From Pyrinomonadaceae bacterium (lineage in GTDB: Bacteria > Acidobacteriota > Blastocatellia > Pyrinomonadales > Pyrinomonadaceae): a stretch of DNA of 64,000 bases. The stretch lies in the NCBI GenBank assembly GCA_028284415.1, contig JANQRU010000001.1, positions 1-64,000 of the forward strand, written 5' to 3'. Shown piece after piece: positions 41,266 through 51,443 of the stretch (positions within the stretch are counted from its first letter, which is position 1; each line of letters opens with the position of its first letter). The notes beneath the pieces were generated by a model, which worked only from the letters and a program-made list of their open reading frames with translations, searched no databases and was not told the DNA's origin. The position numbers and the translations under genes are program-made.

Positions 41266-41496
41266 ATGAGTATTGAAAATACAAAACTAACCACCGAAGT
41301 TGATTCTAGCCGTGAAGTAAACCAATATCTACAAAATGGTTGGACATTGCTTTTGAGCTACGCACATCACACACACGATACTCAAGAACCGCGTTTTGTT
41401 TTGGGTTGGCAAAATGATTCAGAACCTGTCTATCCTGAGCTACTGGACAGGTGGGAAAGAGAAGAGATACAAAGAAACACTGGAAGTTTAAGATAA
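41266..41496 (+). CDS. small protein of unknown function
   Basis: 76 aa, no signal or helix in the membrane. Central NGWTLLLSYAHHTHDTQEPRF with a His pair suggests a compact alpha/beta fold similar in pattern to small DUF proteins that follow 'NQ-L-NGW-LL' openings. Four bases after def with a GGGAGTGA region as Shine-Dalgarno, so co-transcribed with it. Function unknown. Confidence 0.65.
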   Translation: MSIENTKLTTEVDSSREVNQYLQNGWTLLLSYAHHTHDTQEPRFVLGWQNDSEPVYPELLDRWEREEIQRNTGSLR

Positions 41497-41503
41497 GGAG
41501 TCA

Positions 41504-41830
41504 ATGTTATTTCTGTTTTTTAAAATCCACGATAAAGTTACACCAATCTATGAACTTTATCTAACTTTTACACTGTTAGGTGGTGTTGGATTTATTTTGG
41601 GATTGTTTAGATGGTGGGTAGGTGCATTTTGGATTATCTTTCCAGTTCTTGTAGCTTTTATCATTTTTGAGGATCTCTATTCACTGTTAGGAACAGGTAT
41701 TTTGGATTTATCAAGAAGTAGCTATCTTTTGCACTACTACATTTCAATTTTAACAGGATTAACGTTGAATATATTTGGTGTTTTAATAAGATTAAAAAAA
41801 AAGAAACATTACAAAATTAGATTAAAATAA
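41504..41830 (+). CDS. small membrane protein of unknown function
   Basis: 108 aa with three hydrophobic helices (~20-38, ~41-58, ~72-96) and a very basic C-terminus (RLKKKKHYKIRLK). AAGGAG precedes the ATG. It sits between the 76-aa protein and pruA in the same direction, with gaps of 7 and 2 bp, so it is part of one transcript. No family recognised. Confidence 0.7.
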   Translation: MLFLFFKIHDKVTPIYELYLTFTLLGGVGFILGLFRWWVGAFWIIFPVLVAFIIFEDLYSLLGTGILDLSRSSYLLHYYISILTGLTLNIFGVLIRLKKKKHYKIRLK

Positions 41831-41832
41831 AT

Positions 41833-43410
41833 ATGCAAACAGAAAGAAAATTGGATGAATTTAAGAATGAGCCGTTTACAGATTTTTCATTAGTTGAAAA
41901 TCAAGAATTAATGAAAGCGGCAATTGAAGAAGTTACAGCAGAATTAGGTAGAGAATATCCTGTAATTATTGATGGTGAAAAAATTGAACTTGAGCAGAAG
42001 TTCGAAAGTATAAATCCTTCTGATAAATCTCAAGTTGTAGGGATTTTTTCAGATGCAGATTCTGACGCTGAAAATTTGGTTACAAGGGCAATTGACGCAG
42101 CGACAATAGCTTTTGAAACTTGGAGAAATGTTCCAGCTGGAGAACGTGCCGAATACCTTTTCAAGGCGGCTGAAATCATTCGTGAAAGAAAACATTATTA
42201 TTCGGCTTGGATGGTTTTGGAAGTCGGTAAAACTTGGGCAGAGGCTGATGGTGATACAGCTGAAGCAATAGATTTTCTTGAGTTTTATGGAAGAGAAATG
42301 ATCCGCTGGGCTGAAGAACAACCCATAACACCTTCACCTTTACCAGAGAAAAATAATTTTGAGTATATTCCGCTTGGAGTTGGAGCAATTATTCCTCCTT
42401 GGAATTTCCCACTCGCAATTATGGCGGGAATGACTATGAGTGCAGTTGTTACTGGAAATACGACTGTGTTAAAACCTTCGCCCGACGCACCGACAATCGC
42501 ATATAAGTTTATGGAGGTACTCGAAGAGGTTGGTTTACCTAAAGGCATCGTGAATTTTGTTGTCGGTTCTGGAATTAAAGTCGGTGAGGAAATGGTTAAA
42601 AGTCCTAAGACTCGATTTATCTCGTTTACAGGATCAAAAGCTGTTGGCTTGCACATTTATGAAGAGGCTGCGAAAACACGCGAAGGTCAGAAATGGATGA
42701 AGCGTGTAGTTGCAGAAATGGGTGGAAAAGATGCGATCGTTGTTGCTGATGATGCTGATATTGATGAAGCGGCTTCGGGAGTTGTTGCTGCTGCGTTCGG
42801 TTTCCAAGGTCAAAAATGTTCTGCTTGCTCGCGTCTAATCGTGGATGAAAAAGTCCATGATGAATTGATACAAAAGGTTGTGGATTTAACGCGTAGATTA
42901 AAGCTTGGTAAGCCAAATGAGTCTGACACAAGTGTTGCAGCCGTTATCAACCAAAATTCTTTTGATAAGGCTACAAACTATATAAAAACTGGTAAAGATG
43001 AAGGTGGCGAAGTCGTAATTGGAGGTGCTGCCGATGATGCCGAGGGTTATTACATTCAGCCCACAATAATCACAGGAGTTAATCCACATGACACAATTGA
43101 ACAAGAAGAGATTTTTGCTCCTGTTTTGGCAGTTATCAAAGCAAAAGATTACGATCACGCCTTAGAAATAGCCAATGATACGGACTATGGATTGACTGGG
43201 GCAGTCTATTCTCAAAGTGAAGAAAGACTCAATCAAGCACGACTAGATTTTCATGTTGGAAACCTTTATTTGAATCGAAAATGCACAGGAGCTTTGGTCG
43301 GAGTTCATCCATTTGGTGGGTTCAATATGAGTGGTACAGACTCAAAAGCTGGCGGACGCGAATATTTATTGCAGTTTATGCAAGGGAAATCTATAGCTGA
43401 AAAAGTATAA
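41833..43410 (+). CDS. pruA: L-glutamate gamma-semialdehyde dehydrogenase
   Basis: 525 aa aldehyde dehydrogenase of the RocA/PruA branch. NAD-binding and catalytic motifs: IIPPWNFPLAIMAG, FTGSKAVG, VVAEMGGKDAIVVADDAD and FGFQGQKCSACSR with the nucleophile Cys; the C-terminus GGFNMSGTDSKAGG is diagnostic for P5C dehydrogenase. It oxidises P5C/glutamate semialdehyde to glutamate, the second step of proline breakdown. The proline dehydrogenase partner (putA/fadM) is not in the window. Confidence 0.94.
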   Translation: MQTERKLDEFKNEPFTDFSLVENQELMKAAIEEVTAELGREYPVIIDGEKIELEQKFESINPSDKSQVVGIFSDADSDAENLVTRAIDAATIAFETWRNVPAGERAEYLFKAAEIIRERKHYYSAWMVLEVGKTWAEADGDTAEAIDFLEFYGREMIRWAEEQPITPSPLPEKNNFEYIPLGVGAIIPPWNFPLAIMAGMTMSAVVTGNTTVLKPSPDAPTIAYKFMEVLEEVGLPKGIVNFVVGSGIKVGEEMVKSPKTRFISFTGSKAVGLHIYEEAAKTREGQKWMKRVVAEMGGKDAIVVADDADIDEAASGVVAAAFGFQGQKCSACSRLIVDEKVHDELIQKVVDLTRRLKLGKPNESDTSVAAVINQNSFDKATNYIKTGKDEGGEVVIGGAADDAEGYYIQPTIITGVNPHDTIEQEEIFAPVLAVIKAKDYDHALEIANDTDYGLTGAVYSQSEERLNQARLDFHVGNLYLNRKCTGALVGVHPFGGFNMSGTDSKAGGREYLLQFMQGKSIAEKV

Positions 43411-43456
43411 ATCTAGTGAGGTTGAAAAACTTTTACTTCATTTGACCGAATAAACT

Positions 43457-44356
43457 ATGAAATATAAATCATTTTTGAAATTCATAACTTTAAGCTTGGT
43501 TGTGAGTTTTTCAATTTCTACTTTTTACGCTCAAAAAAACAAGCAAACAATTGTTTTTGCGGTTATAAACGGTGGGAAAACAATTGAGCCTATTGCTACC
43601 CTTAGCAAAAATAAACTCTTTAAACCTGTTGGCGGAGATGAGAGTTTTGCTAAGAAAAAGGTGTTTGTAAATACCTACTACAAAGCCAAATCGAAATATA
43701 ATTTGATATTTGCAGGTAAAATTGCAGGAAGTGTGAACATCTTAAAAGCTAATCCTGAATCAGATTGTTCCTCAAATATGGCGGAGGTTTCGACAGTTTC
43801 TGACAAAGCAAAGCTGTCAGATAGAGTGTTGGGTTTAGCAACTAATAAATCTTTAACAACTCAGAATGGAATTCGAAGGATGCCAACAAGAAAAGAGCGA
43901 ATTCAAATTGAAAGTTTAGTTCGCAGGGAATTAGTAAAAAACAAAATTCCCAAACGAAAAACAATTAATTTGAAGTATTTGAATCTAACAGCTCTGGATT
44001 TAGACAAAGGTAAAGCAGTGGAGTTTGTAGGATCATTTTTTGCAGAAGTATCAAAAACTGAGCGTGCAATATTATTTTTTATCGCTGAAAAATCAAGAGC
44101 AGGGTATTACTATTTAAATAAGAGTAATTTTTCCAGAGTTAAACAAAAAGACTTAATGAATGAAGATATTAAGACTGTTGATTCCGGGGTATATCACGAA
44201 TTACTTTTGGACGTTATGGATTACAATGGCGATGGAATCAAAGAGGTGTTCACAATGGTTCAGGGGTTTGAAGGTAATACATTTACTGTTTATGGTCGAA
44301 AAAAAGGAAAATGGTATAAAACTTTTGAATTTTCAAATTATCACTGTGGTTTTTAA
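43457..44356 (+). CDS. secreted protein of unknown function
   Basis: 299 aa, signal peptide (~1-25, TFYAQK). The late VMDYNGDGIKEVFTM resembles an EF-hand-like or FG-GAP-type DxDGD loop, suggesting calcium binding or a report-on-value repeat. The rest is basic with no recognised motif. A terminator follows at 44382, so it is likely a single-gene unit. Confidence 0.7.
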   Translation: MKYKSFLKFITLSLVVSFSISTFYAQKNKQTIVFAVINGGKTIEPIATLSKNKLFKPVGGDESFAKKKVFVNTYYKAKSKYNLIFAGKIAGSVNILKANPESDCSSNMAEVSTVSDKAKLSDRVLGLATNKSLTTQNGIRRMPTRKERIQIESLVRRELVKNKIPKRKTINLKYLNLTALDLDKGKAVEFVGSFFAEVSKTERAILFFIAEKSRAGYYYLNKSNFSRVKQKDLMNEDIKTVDSGVYHELLLDVMDYNGDGIKEVFTMVQGFEGNTFTVYGRKKGKWYKTFEFSNYHCGF

Positions 44357-44381
44357 TGATTAAACAAATTCTTTTAATATT

Positions 44382-44420
44382 AAATCAGTATTGGAAACGT
44401 ATTACCCAATACTGATTTTT
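44382..44420 (+). terminator. intrinsic terminator
   Basis: AAATCAGTATTGG pairs with CCAATACTGATTT, 13 bp, loop of 11, followed by TTACTTT. Confidence 0.8.
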
Positions 44421-44476
44421 ACTTTCAACTCCATCAAACTAATGATTTAATCAGGTAAGTTAAACAAGAAAATATT

Positions 44477-46036
44477 ATGTTTAAATTAAACAAAATAACA
44501 GCAATTGTAATTCTGTTTGGAATGATGTCTGTGACATTAGCACAAACATCTCAAAAGAATTTTCCAGTCAAGAGAAATGAGTCTGAGCAAACTTGGAAAA
44601 GAGATGGTGAAAATTTTATTAAGCGAAATAGAAGATTAAAAACAAAAAGAAAAAAAGCCAAAAATGTAATTCTTTTCGTTGGTGACGGGATGGGAATCTC
44701 TACCATTACAGCAGCGAGGATTTTAGCCGGACAGCTTCGTGGAGAAAGTGGTGAAGAAAATTCATTATCTTTTGATTTATTTCCTTATGTTGCACTTTCT
44801 AAAACTTACACAGCTAATCAACAGACGTCTGATTCTGCTCCGACTATGGCTGCAATGATGACTGGTGTAAAAACAAATGAAGGTGTGCTCTCTGTCAACC
44901 AAAATGTTGCTCGCGGAGATTATAAAAGTGCTTTGATTAATAAAAGTAAAACTTTGCTTGAAATGGCGGAAGAGAATGGAAAATCAACTGGCGTTGTATC
45001 AACTGCACGTTTAACACATGCAACACCAGCCGCTTGTTACTCTCATGTTCCTGATAGAGGTTGGGAATCTGACACACAAATTTTGAATTCAAATAAAGAA
45101 GCCTATGATGCAGGTTTCCCTGATATTGCTCGACAACTTATCGAATTTCCGTATGGAGACGGCTTAGAAGTAGCAATGGGCGGTGGGCGAGTGTTGTTTT
45201 TGCCAAAAGAAGTAAAAGACCCTGAGTATTCAGATAATCCAAGAGGGGTTGGAATACGCTCTGATAAGAGAAATTTAACTGAAGAATGGAAATCAAAATA
45301 TAAAAAATCTGCTTACGTTTGGAATAAAAAACAATTTGATGAAATTGACCCCCAAAAAACTGACCATTTGCTTGGGCTTTTTCAGCCTTCACATCTGAAC
45401 TATGAATATGACAGAAAAAATGATAGGGCTGGCGAACCTTCCTTGACTGAAATGACTTCTAAAGCGATTGATATATTGTCTAAAAATAAGAAAGGCTACT
45501 TTTTGATGGTTGAAGCAGGGCGAATCGATCATGCCCATCATGAAGGAAATGCTTTCAGAGCATTAACTGATACGATCGAGCTTTCTAAAGCTGTGCAAAT
45601 GGCTAAATCGAAAGTAAATTTGAAGGATACTTTAATAATCGTAACCGCAGATCATAGCCATGTTTTCACAATGGCTGGCTATCCCGCTCGCGGAAACAAC
45701 ATCTTAGGTTTGGTCAGAGAAGTCGGAAAGGATGGAAAGCCGAGTGAAGAAGCGGCAACCGATAAAAATAAGAAGCCATACACCACTTTAGGCTATGCTA
45801 ATGGTCCAGGGTTTGTTGAAGGTGAAAGACCTGATTTAACACAGGATAATGTAACTTCGCCTGACTACAAACAAGAATCTACAGTTCCAAAAAACTCAGA
45901 AACACATGCGGGTGAAGACGTGGCAATTTTTGCCGATGGTGTGAATTCATGGATGTTTCGCGGGGTAATGGAGCAAAACTGGATTTTTTATGTGATGAAG
46001 GATGCATTGCGTTTGAAAGAAAAAAAGAAAAGATAG
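44477..46036 (+). CDS. secreted alkaline phosphatase
   Basis: 519 aa, signal peptide (~1-22, TLAQ). Alkaline phosphatase superfamily: VILFVGDGMGISTITAARI (metal Asp), QQTSDSAPTMAAMMTG with the nucleophile Ser after Asp, VEAGRIDHAHHEGN (metal His/Asp), TADHSHVFTM and the late ETHAGEDVAIFADG. All metal positions appear kept. It releases phosphate from organic esters in the periplasm. A Pho box was not visible upstream. fmt begins four bases downstream. Confidence 0.93.
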   Translation: MFKLNKITAIVILFGMMSVTLAQTSQKNFPVKRNESEQTWKRDGENFIKRNRRLKTKRKKAKNVILFVGDGMGISTITAARILAGQLRGESGEENSLSFDLFPYVALSKTYTANQQTSDSAPTMAAMMTGVKTNEGVLSVNQNVARGDYKSALINKSKTLLEMAEENGKSTGVVSTARLTHATPAACYSHVPDRGWESDTQILNSNKEAYDAGFPDIARQLIEFPYGDGLEVAMGGGRVLFLPKEVKDPEYSDNPRGVGIRSDKRNLTEEWKSKYKKSAYVWNKKQFDEIDPQKTDHLLGLFQPSHLNYEYDRKNDRAGEPSLTEMTSKAIDILSKNKKGYFLMVEAGRIDHAHHEGNAFRALTDTIELSKAVQMAKSKVNLKDTLIIVTADHSHVFTMAGYPARGNNILGLVREVGKDGKPSEEAATDKNKKPYTTLGYANGPGFVEGERPDLTQDNVTSPDYKQESTVPKNSETHAGEDVAIFADGVNSWMFRGVMEQNWIFYVMKDALRLKEKKKR

Positions 46037-46040
46037 ATTT

Positions 46041-46970
46041 ATGAAAATTGTTTTTATGGGAACTCCTCAGGCGGCTGTTCCAACCTTGAAAAGAATAATT
46101 GATGATGGTCATGAAGTTGTTTCAGTTTGGACTCAGCCAGATCGTCCCGCAGGGAGAGGAAATAAATTAAAAGCTCCGCCTGTAAAAGATTTAGCAATTG
46201 AAAAAGGTATAGAGGTTTTCCAACCTGAAAAGATTAGAACAAAAAAAACTATCTCACTATTTAAATCACAAGATGCGGATGTTGCAGTAGTCGTCGCTTA
46301 CGGAAGAATTTTATCTAAATCTTATTTAAGTGCATTCCCAAAGGGATGTATCAATGTACATTTTTCGCTTTTGCCAAAATATAGAGGTGCGGCACCGGTA
46401 AATTGGGCAATAGTCAACGGTGAAAAAACAACTGGTATAACAACCATGCAAATGGATTTAGGTTTAGACACAGGAAATATTTTACTTCAAAGCGAAACCA
46501 AAATTGGAGATGATGAAAATTCAATAGAATTAATGGAAAGATTATCCTTTCAGGGAGCCGAGCTTTTATCTAAAACACTCGCTGACTACGATAACATTGA
46601 ACCGAAGAAACAAGACGATAATGAAGCTACACTTGCACCTCTTATGTCAAAAGAAGATGGTTTAATTGATTGGAATATGTCTGCTGAGCAAATAAATAAT
46701 CGCATACGTAGTTTTCAACCTTTTCCAAAAAGTTTCACAAATTACAAAGGCGAAAAACTAACTCTTTGGAAAGGAAAAGTCTCAAATAAAGCAATTGCTA
46801 GCAGTACTAATGGCAAAATCTTAGTAGCTGAAAATGATGATTTATTAATTGCCTGTGGAAAGGGAAGCATTCTTAAAATTGAAGAATTACAGATAGCCGG
46901 AAAGCGTCGGATGTCAACTAAAGACTTCTTAAACGGAATAACTTTAGAAGAAGGGGAACATTTAGGATAA
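46041..46970 (+). CDS. fmt: methionyl-tRNA formyltransferase
   Basis: 309 aa. IVFMGTPQAAVPTLKR opening, QPDRPAGRGNKLKAPPVK loop, catalytic NVHFSLLPKYRGAAPVNWAI (Asn, His) and MDLGLDTGNILL (Asp) are all present. The C-terminal OB-like domain follows (~200-309). It formylates Met-tRNA for initiation. First gene of the fmt-rsmB-PASTA-rpe run, the usual order in Acidobacteriota. ATG is four bases after the phosphatase stop. Confidence 0.97.
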   Translation: MKIVFMGTPQAAVPTLKRIIDDGHEVVSVWTQPDRPAGRGNKLKAPPVKDLAIEKGIEVFQPEKIRTKKTISLFKSQDADVAVVVAYGRILSKSYLSAFPKGCINVHFSLLPKYRGAAPVNWAIVNGEKTTGITTMQMDLGLDTGNILLQSETKIGDDENSIELMERLSFQGAELLSKTLADYDNIEPKKQDDNEATLAPLMSKEDGLIDWNMSAEQINNRIRSFQPFPKSFTNYKGEKLTLWKGKVSNKAIASSTNGKILVAENDDLLIACGKGSILKIEELQIAGKRRMSTKDFLNGITLEEGEHLG

Positions 46971-46989
46971 AGACTCCATTATTTTAGCG

Positions 46990-48330
46990 ATGAAAATATC
47001 ACCCGCGAGAAAAGCTACCTTTGAAATACTCCAAAAGATTGAAAAAGAAAAAGCTTTTTCCTCTATTTTGCTTCCTGTTTATGAAGACAAATTATCACCT
47101 AAAGACCGTTCACTCTGTCACAAACTGACACTTGGAGTTTTGAGAAATAAACTGTATTTAGATTTTATTATTGAAAATCTCACCCGTAAAAAGCTGAATA
47201 AATTTGATCTTGAAGTTATAAACTCATTACGCATCGGTATTTATCAATTATTATTCCTTGAGAAAATTCCAACTTATTCAGCAATTAATGAGTCAGTCAA
47301 TCTAGTAAAATTTGCAAAAAAAAAATCAGCAAGTGGGTTGGTGAACGCGGTTTTAAGGAGGGTTTCAAGAAATGAATTTGACCTAAAATACAAAAATGAA
47401 TTTGAAAAAATCTCAATTGAAACTTCACATCCAACATGGCTACTAGAAAAGTGGATCGAGCAGTATGGTTTGGAGACAACTAAAAAGATCGCTCTATCAA
47501 ATAATCAGACACCTAAAATAGCATTCAGATTTACAACTAAATTCTATAAACAGAAATCAGAAAAGGAACAAACTAAAATTAAGGAGAATCTACTATCTGA
47601 TAGTGCGGTCAATGAGTCACCTATTTTAGACGGAGCTTACATTTCTGATAAAACAAACGAAAAAATCAGAGAATTAAATGACGATAGATTTATTTACTTT
47701 CAAGATATTGGATCACAAATAATTGCCGATTTAGTAAAAACAAATTCTGAGGGTAAATTTTTGGATCTTTGTGCAGCACCGGGAAGTAAAACTACCTACA
47801 TAGCATCTAAAAATTATCTTCATAACTCTAAATTAACACTTTTTGCCGGAGATTTTTTTCAACATAGGGTTAGGAGCCTGAAGGGAAATATTGCTGCACA
47901 AGATTGTGATTTAATTAATCTTATTCGGTACGATGCAACAAAATCATTGCCATTTAGTGAAAATAGTTTTAACGTAATTTTAATTGATGCCCCGTGCTCA
48001 GGAACTGGAACTATCAAACATAATCCGGAAATTCGTTTTAGGTTAAAAAAAGATGATTTTATTTCCTTACAAAAGAAACAACTTCAAATATTAGATAATG
48101 CATCAAAAATAATTAGTTTGGATGGTGAAATAATTTATTCAACCTGTTCTCTTGAAAAAGAAGAGAATGAAGAAGTAATAGATTTATTTTTGGATAAAAA
48201 CCAAAACTTTGAAAAAAAACTGCCAAATTTACGAAATGAATTCTTAATAGATGATAAATTTGGGAAAATACTTCCTCACAAGTATGAATCTGACGGTTTT
48301 TTTATCGCTGCTTTGAGAAGGATAAACTAA
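46990..48330 (+). CDS. rsmB: 16S rRNA (cytosine-967-C5)-methyltransferase
   Basis: 446 aa. N-terminal NusB-like helical domain (~1-140), then the Fmu methyltransferase. SAM motif FLDLCAAPGSKTTYIA, catalytic DAPCSGTGTIKHNPEIR (Pro-Cys) and YSTCSLEKEENEEV (second Cys). It methylates C967 of 16S rRNA. Follows fmt by 19 bp. Confidence 0.95.
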   Translation: MKISPARKATFEILQKIEKEKAFSSILLPVYEDKLSPKDRSLCHKLTLGVLRNKLYLDFIIENLTRKKLNKFDLEVINSLRIGIYQLLFLEKIPTYSAINESVNLVKFAKKKSASGLVNAVLRRVSRNEFDLKYKNEFEKISIETSHPTWLLEKWIEQYGLETTKKIALSNNQTPKIAFRFTTKFYKQKSEKEQTKIKENLLSDSAVNESPILDGAYISDKTNEKIRELNDDRFIYFQDIGSQIIADLVKTNSEGKFLDLCAAPGSKTTYIASKNYLHNSKLTLFAGDFFQHRVRSLKGNIAAQDCDLINLIRYDATKSLPFSENSFNVILIDAPCSGTGTIKHNPEIRFRLKKDDFISLQKKQLQILDNASKIISLDGEIIYSTCSLEKEENEEVIDLFLDKNQNFEKKLPNLRNEFLIDDKFGKILPHKYESDGFFIAALRRIN

Positions 48331-48412
48331 AGCTTTTTCTTTAGCTTTGTGATTAAAAGTGTTAGACTTCAAAGTTCATTACTGAATTTTTTCAAGTGTA
48401 AAAATTAAATTT

Positions 48413-49159
48413 ATGGGATTAGTTAAAACAGGTATATCTGCGGTTGGTAAACTTTTAGTTGTAACAGCCTTAGCCGGAACTTTTTTGGTGGGTATGTTGA
48501 GTGTTTTTTATCTATCATTAAAAGGTGAAGAGGTCGAAATACCCAAAATTGTCGGCAAAAACTTTAATAACGGAGAAGATGAGCTAACCAAATTGGGGCT
48601 AAGAATAAAAAAAGTTGCGACCAGATATAGCAACGAAAAACCAAACACGATTTTGGAACAGAGACCTAGAGCAGGTGAGAATGCTAAAACCGGTTTGATG
48701 GTTTTTGTAGTTGTTAGTCAAGAAAACCCTGATGGAAATGAAGCTCCGATCGACATTGAAGATAAGGAAAAAGAAGTAAAAGAAGAAAAAAATGAAATTG
48801 AAGCTCTTCCAGAACTAGAAACTGATAAGTCGAAGAAAAAGTCCAAGAAGACGAATAAAAAGACTGGTTCTAAAACACGTGATGTAATTAAAAAAACAAA
48901 AAAAGAAAAAGAGGATAAAGACAAAAAAGAATCAAAGGACACTGCAACAACAACTGATTCTAAAACAGGAACAGATAACAAGGCTACAAATCCAAAAGGC
49001 ACTGAGCCGAAAACCAGCGGTGACAAACCTAAAACACCACAAAATCAAAAGCCTAAGACCAATACAACTAAGCCAGAAAATAAAAAGCCTGCTAATCCAA
49101 CTAAAAAACCAAATACGGCAGGAGATACACGTAACAGAAAAGTTCCACCAAGCAACTAA
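48413..49159 (+). CDS. membrane-anchored PASTA-domain protein with Lys-rich tail
   Basis: 248 aa. One membrane helix (~14-36), one PASTA domain (~42-103; VEIPKIVGKNFNNGEDELTK to VVVSQ), then ~140 residues of low-complexity Lys/Thr/Glu/Asn sequence ending PSN. PASTA domains bind peptidoglycan stem peptides or beta-lactams. It stands in the slot where Acidobacteriota encode a PASTA protein between rsmB and rpe. The tail is presumably disordered and periplasmic. No kinase domain is present, unlike in Stk1-type proteins. Confidence 0.85.
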   Translation: MGLVKTGISAVGKLLVVTALAGTFLVGMLSVFYLSLKGEEVEIPKIVGKNFNNGEDELTKLGLRIKKVATRYSNEKPNTILEQRPRAGENAKTGLMVFVVVSQENPDGNEAPIDIEDKEKEVKEEKNEIEALPELETDKSKKKSKKTNKKTGSKTRDVIKKTKKEKEDKDKKESKDTATTTDSKTGTDNKATNPKGTEPKTSGDKPKTPQNQKPKTNTTKPENKKPANPTKKPNTAGDTRNRKVPPSN

Positions 49160-49206
49160 GATTTAATTTTTAGCAACAAAAGCTTTAGACCAAATAAATA
49201 ATAAAT

Positions 49207-49869
49207 ATGTTTGAAATTGCACCATCAATTTTGTCGTCGAATTTTACAAGGCTCGCTGAAGAAATTGAAATTGTTAAGCAAGGCGGAGCTAACATCTTGC
49301 ACGTAGATGTGATGGATGGACGTTTTGTGCCAAACATCACTATTGGCTTACCCATTGTAAAATCTTTGCGAAAAGCAACTGATATGACGATTGATTGTCA
49401 TCTGATGATCGAAGAACCGAGTCGTTATGCAACTAAATTTGTTGAAGCAGGTGCAGATATGGTTTCAGTTCACGTTGAGGCTGATGTTCACTTGCAAAGA
49501 ACTTTAGTTGCCATCAGAGATGCAGGCGGACAGTCAGGGATTGCAATAAATCCAGCTACACCTTTAGTTTCACTTGAAGAAGCTTTGCCATATGCTGATT
49601 TCATTTTGCTAATGTCAGTAAACCCTGGTTTTGGCGGACAGAGTTTTATACCAACTTCGCTTGATAAACTAAGACGGCTAAGACAAATGATCTCAGAAAG
49701 GAGACTAAACACAAAAATCGAGATTGATGGCGGTATAGATATAGATAATATCGCAAAAGTGGTAGAATCAGGGGCTGAAATAGTTGTTTCCGGTTCTTCT
49801 ATTTTTGGAAAAGATAATCCAACCCAAGCTGTAAAGGATATGATTGATGCAGCTTCTGTCTGGGTATAA
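49207..49869 (+). CDS. rpe: ribulose-phosphate 3-epimerase
   Basis: 220 aa TIM barrel. IAPSILSSNFTRL, HVDVMDGRFVPNITIG (metal Asp), DCHLMIEEP, MSVNPGFGGQSFI and EIDGGIDIDN (second catalytic Asp) are all standard. It interconverts ribulose 5-phosphate and xylulose 5-phosphate in the pentose phosphate pathway. Same transcript as fmt and rsmB by order. Confidence 0.97.
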   Translation: MFEIAPSILSSNFTRLAEEIEIVKQGGANILHVDVMDGRFVPNITIGLPIVKSLRKATDMTIDCHLMIEEPSRYATKFVEAGADMVSVHVEADVHLQRTLVAIRDAGGQSGIAINPATPLVSLEEALPYADFILLMSVNPGFGGQSFIPTSLDKLRRLRQMISERRLNTKIEIDGGIDIDNIAKVVESGAEIVVSGSSIFGKDNPTQAVKDMIDAASVWV

Positions 49870-49889
49870 GAAAGTTTTTTGAGGTAAAT

Positions 49890-51368
49890 ATGCGTTTAAC
49901 CAATATCAAAGTATTAATAATTAGTTTAATAATTTTAACTTTATTTACAATTCCTGCGTTTGCACAAGTCAAGGGGAGTGATGCAACTCCTTCGCAAAGA
50001 TTGAACATTTTGAATCAAAAACTTGATGCAATGCGTAATTCTTTAAAAATTTCTTCTAAAAGGCTTGAAGACTCAGCTTCTAAAGAAGATAAAAAGAATC
50101 CTGAAACTCCAATAGGGCGTTTAATTTCATTAGAAAAAGAGGGTTCAAGATTTCAAAACGAAGTCAATAACTTACGCGGAAAAGTAGGTAGAAATGACAA
50201 GGTTGAAATTAGTGATATTGAAAGATTAGAAGAATCAGTTTCTCAATTTCAATCCAGAGTTGATAAAGCATTATTAGAAACAGCAGATGCACGTGCCGCT
50301 AAAACTACTAACGAAGGTAAACCTCGTAAGAAAAAGAAAAAGAAAAAGTTTCTGGGTATATTTGGCGGTGGCGGTCCTGATGAGTATGAAGAATTGATCG
50401 GAGACGTTACTCCCGGACGCGACAGAGAACTTTTCATAGTAGCAACGCGTGAAGTCCGCAAAAAGAATTTTGATGTAGGGAGACTTTTATTCCAAACGAT
50501 CATCTCTACCTATCCCGATTCTCCATATCTACCAATGGCAAAATTGGCTGTGGCGGATAGTTTTTATTTGGAAGGGGGAAGTAGTGCAATGATTCAAGCT
50601 GCTGCCAATTACCAAGACTGGCTAACCTTTTTCCCGACACATCCCCTTGCTGATAGAGTGCTTCTTAAAATTGCTGAATCAGAAATGCGTCAGATTGGGT
50701 TGCCTGACCGTGACATAACTAGAGCTAAAAAGGCTGAGCAAAGATTACGTGCATTAATTCAACAATATCCAAACACTGTTCTTATGCCAGAAGTCAAGAC
50801 CCGTTTAGCTGAGGTTCAAGATAATTTAGGTATGCATGATCTGATTGTTGGAAATTATTATTACAAGCAATCAGTTAAATTCAAGAAGGGTGGACTTAAA
50901 GGAGCACAGTCTAGATATTTGGAGATTTTAGAAAAATATCCAAATTTCAGCTTTATGGATGAAGCTCTTTATAAAGTAGCTGTCACATATCAAATAGAAG
51001 AAGAAACTGACCAAGCTGCTAAATACTATCAGCAAATTATCAGAGATTATCCAAACAGCGATTATGTCAAAAAAGCAAAGGAACAGTTAGAATTGATAGG
51101 GGCAAAAGTTCCTGAACCAAACCCTGAAAGAATGAAGGTCTTACCGCCTGAGAAAAAATCCTTTATTACCAATTTCAAAAATCAGTTTCTAGGGGTTTAT
51201 CCACTTACAATTGATAAAAATGGTGTTTTGATGACTAAAAAGTTCGACAAGCAGAAGTTTGAACTGATAGACCAAATTATCGAAAATCAGGGTGAATTAA
51301 GGGATTCTCAGATTCCAAAAGCTCTAACCACAGTTATTTCCGATAGAAAAACAGAAGAAGGTAAATAA
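49890..51368 (+). CDS. BamD-like TPR protein
   Basis: 492 aa, signal peptide ending IPAFAQ (~25) with no lipobox Cys. Residues ~25-120 are coiled-coil (LNILNQKLDAMRNSLK, ESVSQFQSRVDKAL), then a KKKKKKKF-Gly patch (~148-165) and a TPR superhelix (~180-415) with YPDSPYLPMAKLAVADSFYL and IQQYPNTVLMPEVKTRLAEV, as in the outer membrane assembly lipoprotein BamD. Standard BamD is about 240 aa and lipidated. Here the size and missing lipid anchor are unusual. A role in outer-membrane protein assembly is likely but inferred. Confidence 0.8.
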   Translation: MRLTNIKVLIISLIILTLFTIPAFAQVKGSDATPSQRLNILNQKLDAMRNSLKISSKRLEDSASKEDKKNPETPIGRLISLEKEGSRFQNEVNNLRGKVGRNDKVEISDIERLEESVSQFQSRVDKALLETADARAAKTTNEGKPRKKKKKKKFLGIFGGGGPDEYEELIGDVTPGRDRELFIVATREVRKKNFDVGRLLFQTIISTYPDSPYLPMAKLAVADSFYLEGGSSAMIQAAANYQDWLTFFPTHPLADRVLLKIAESEMRQIGLPDRDITRAKKAEQRLRALIQQYPNTVLMPEVKTRLAEVQDNLGMHDLIVGNYYYKQSVKFKKGGLKGAQSRYLEILEKYPNFSFMDEALYKVAVTYQIEEETDQAAKYYQQIIRDYPNSDYVKKAKEQLELIGAKVPEPNPERMKVLPPEKKSFITNFKNQFLGVYPLTIDKNGVLMTKKFDKQKFELIDQIIENQGELRDSQIPKALTTVISDRKTEEGK

Positions 51369-51443
51369 TTTGTAGTTATTTTGAAAATTCTCCCATTACA
51401 TCTAAGTTTTTTAGTCAGGACTTGGATAATATCCAGAGGTAAA